Shown: positions 4,746 through 5,113 of the stretch, piece after piece
Position numbering within the stretch: the first letter of the stretch is position 1
How the letters are laid out: each line of letters opens with the position of its first letter
Assembly (NCBI GenBank): GCA_004524595.1
Contig: SDOA01000190.1
Location: 1 to 5,113, forward strand
DNA length: 5,113 nt
Direction: 5' to 3'
Source of the DNA: Candidatus Thorarchaeota archaeon
GTDB taxonomy: Archaea > Asgardarchaeota > Thorarchaeia > Thorarchaeales > Thorarchaeaceae
The notes under the pieces: model-generated
Database searches by the model: none
What the model was told of the DNA's origin: nothing
The model's input: only the letters and a program-made list of their open reading frames with translations
Made by a program: the position numbers and the translations under genes

Positions 4746-5113
4746 ATGGATGATTATGACGTGGCTAGTTGGTTACTGCAAAATGCTGGATCTTGTATTC
4801 GATTTCGAACATTGGTTGATATCCTTCAGGAACAAGATGTTGGTATTGTCTCAAGAGCACTTCGCGATATGCTTGCTAGCTCCGAAGTGACCAGATGGTT
4901 GACAAACCTTACTCCAAAATTCGACATAAACAGCCTTCATTCAAGCAGAACGGAGGCCTTTGAAAATGTCATGGGAAAACTTGTACAACTTGGACTAAGA
5001 GCAGGTCTCCAACCATTTGATAATAAGACGCTGCCTTTTCGTGTCTGGTTATCCGAAAATGTAAAAGAAATACCTCATGTACCGCATGCAGTATTTCTCA
5101 GAACTATTGTCGC
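4746..5113 (+). CDS. Conserved hypothetical protein, N-terminal part, possibly alpha-helical toroid/prenyltransferase-like; cut by window edge
   Basis: From the ATG at 4746 the plus strand is open for 122 codons to the right edge. The visible part is helical and soluble: VASWLLQNAG (6-15), CIRFRTLVDIL (17-27), IVSRALRDMLASSEVTRWLT (34-53), then TEAFENVMGKLVQLGLRAG (69-87) and TLPFRVWL (95-102). The pattern WLL...G..IRFRT..D.L with a later ENVMGKL..LGLRAG and PF..WL recalls helical repeat proteins of the alpha/alpha-toroid sort (prenyltransferase or squalene-cyclase-like) annotated as hypothetical in bacteria and archaea. This is recall, not a search, and no catalytic residue is visible in this part. 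It is divergently placed from the pyrE-like gene, and a TATA-like box just upstream supports the start. Confidence 0.6.
   Translation, partial: MDDYDVASWLLQNAGSCIRFRTLVDILQEQDVGIVSRALRDMLASSEVTRWLTNLTPKFDINSLHSSRTEAFENVMGKLVQLGLRAGLQPFDNKTLPFRVWLSENVKEIPHVPHAVFLRTIV

Noticed and set aside
1..5113. CRISPR array, insertion sequence, integrase or toxin-antitoxin pair
   Set aside because: No regularly spaced repeats, terminal inverted repeats flanking a transposase, or matching protein motifs were found on either strand.

Overview
The window is most likely archaeal, and its gene content suggests an Asgard archaeon, perhaps of the Thorarchaeota type. It holds small, densely packed genes. Starts are preceded either by A/T-rich TATA-like boxes close to the start codon (leaderless style) or by short GGTGA-type ribosome sites. 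One protein resembles the longin/roadblock-like small proteins common in Asgard genomes, and an isolated tRNA 3' end has an encoded CCA. The assignment rests on style and recalled family resemblance, not on a search.

Layout, left to right: (1) 1-908, minus strand: N-terminal beta-propeller part of an S9 (prolyl oligopeptidase / acylaminoacyl peptidase) enzyme, cut by the window edge before its catalytic domain. (2) 909-1115: promoter of that gene and, on the plus strand, a tRNA 3' half (T-arm, acceptor 3' strand, CCA) with no matching 5' half in the window. (3) 1116-1604, minus: longin-like small protein with a C-terminal cysteine cluster. (4) 1696-2217, minus: unrecognised 173-aa protein with a GTG start. 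(5) 2322-2771, minus: unrecognised 149-aa protein with an uncertain start. (6) 2772-2888: A/T-rich intergenic region with a TATA box, a perfect 12-bp palindrome and a terminator-like hairpin. (7) 2889-3362 and 3417-3869, minus: tandem paralogues with a ferritin/rubrerythrin-like four-helix pattern in which four of the six expected di-iron ligands are replaced identically. (8) 3946-4644, minus: orotate phosphoribosyltransferase-like protein (PyrE family) with an unusual PRPP loop. (9) 4746-5113, plus, divergent: N-terminal part of a conserved protein cut by the right edge.

The genes from pyrE down to the ferritin-like pair are spaced 54-76 bp apart on one strand and could be co-transcribed. 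The 149-aa, 173-aa and longin-like genes each have an upstream TATA-like box and may be transcribed separately. No integrase, transposase, CRISPR array or toxin-antitoxin pair is visible. The most unusual signals are the degenerate ferritin-like pair and the isolated tRNA 3' half.
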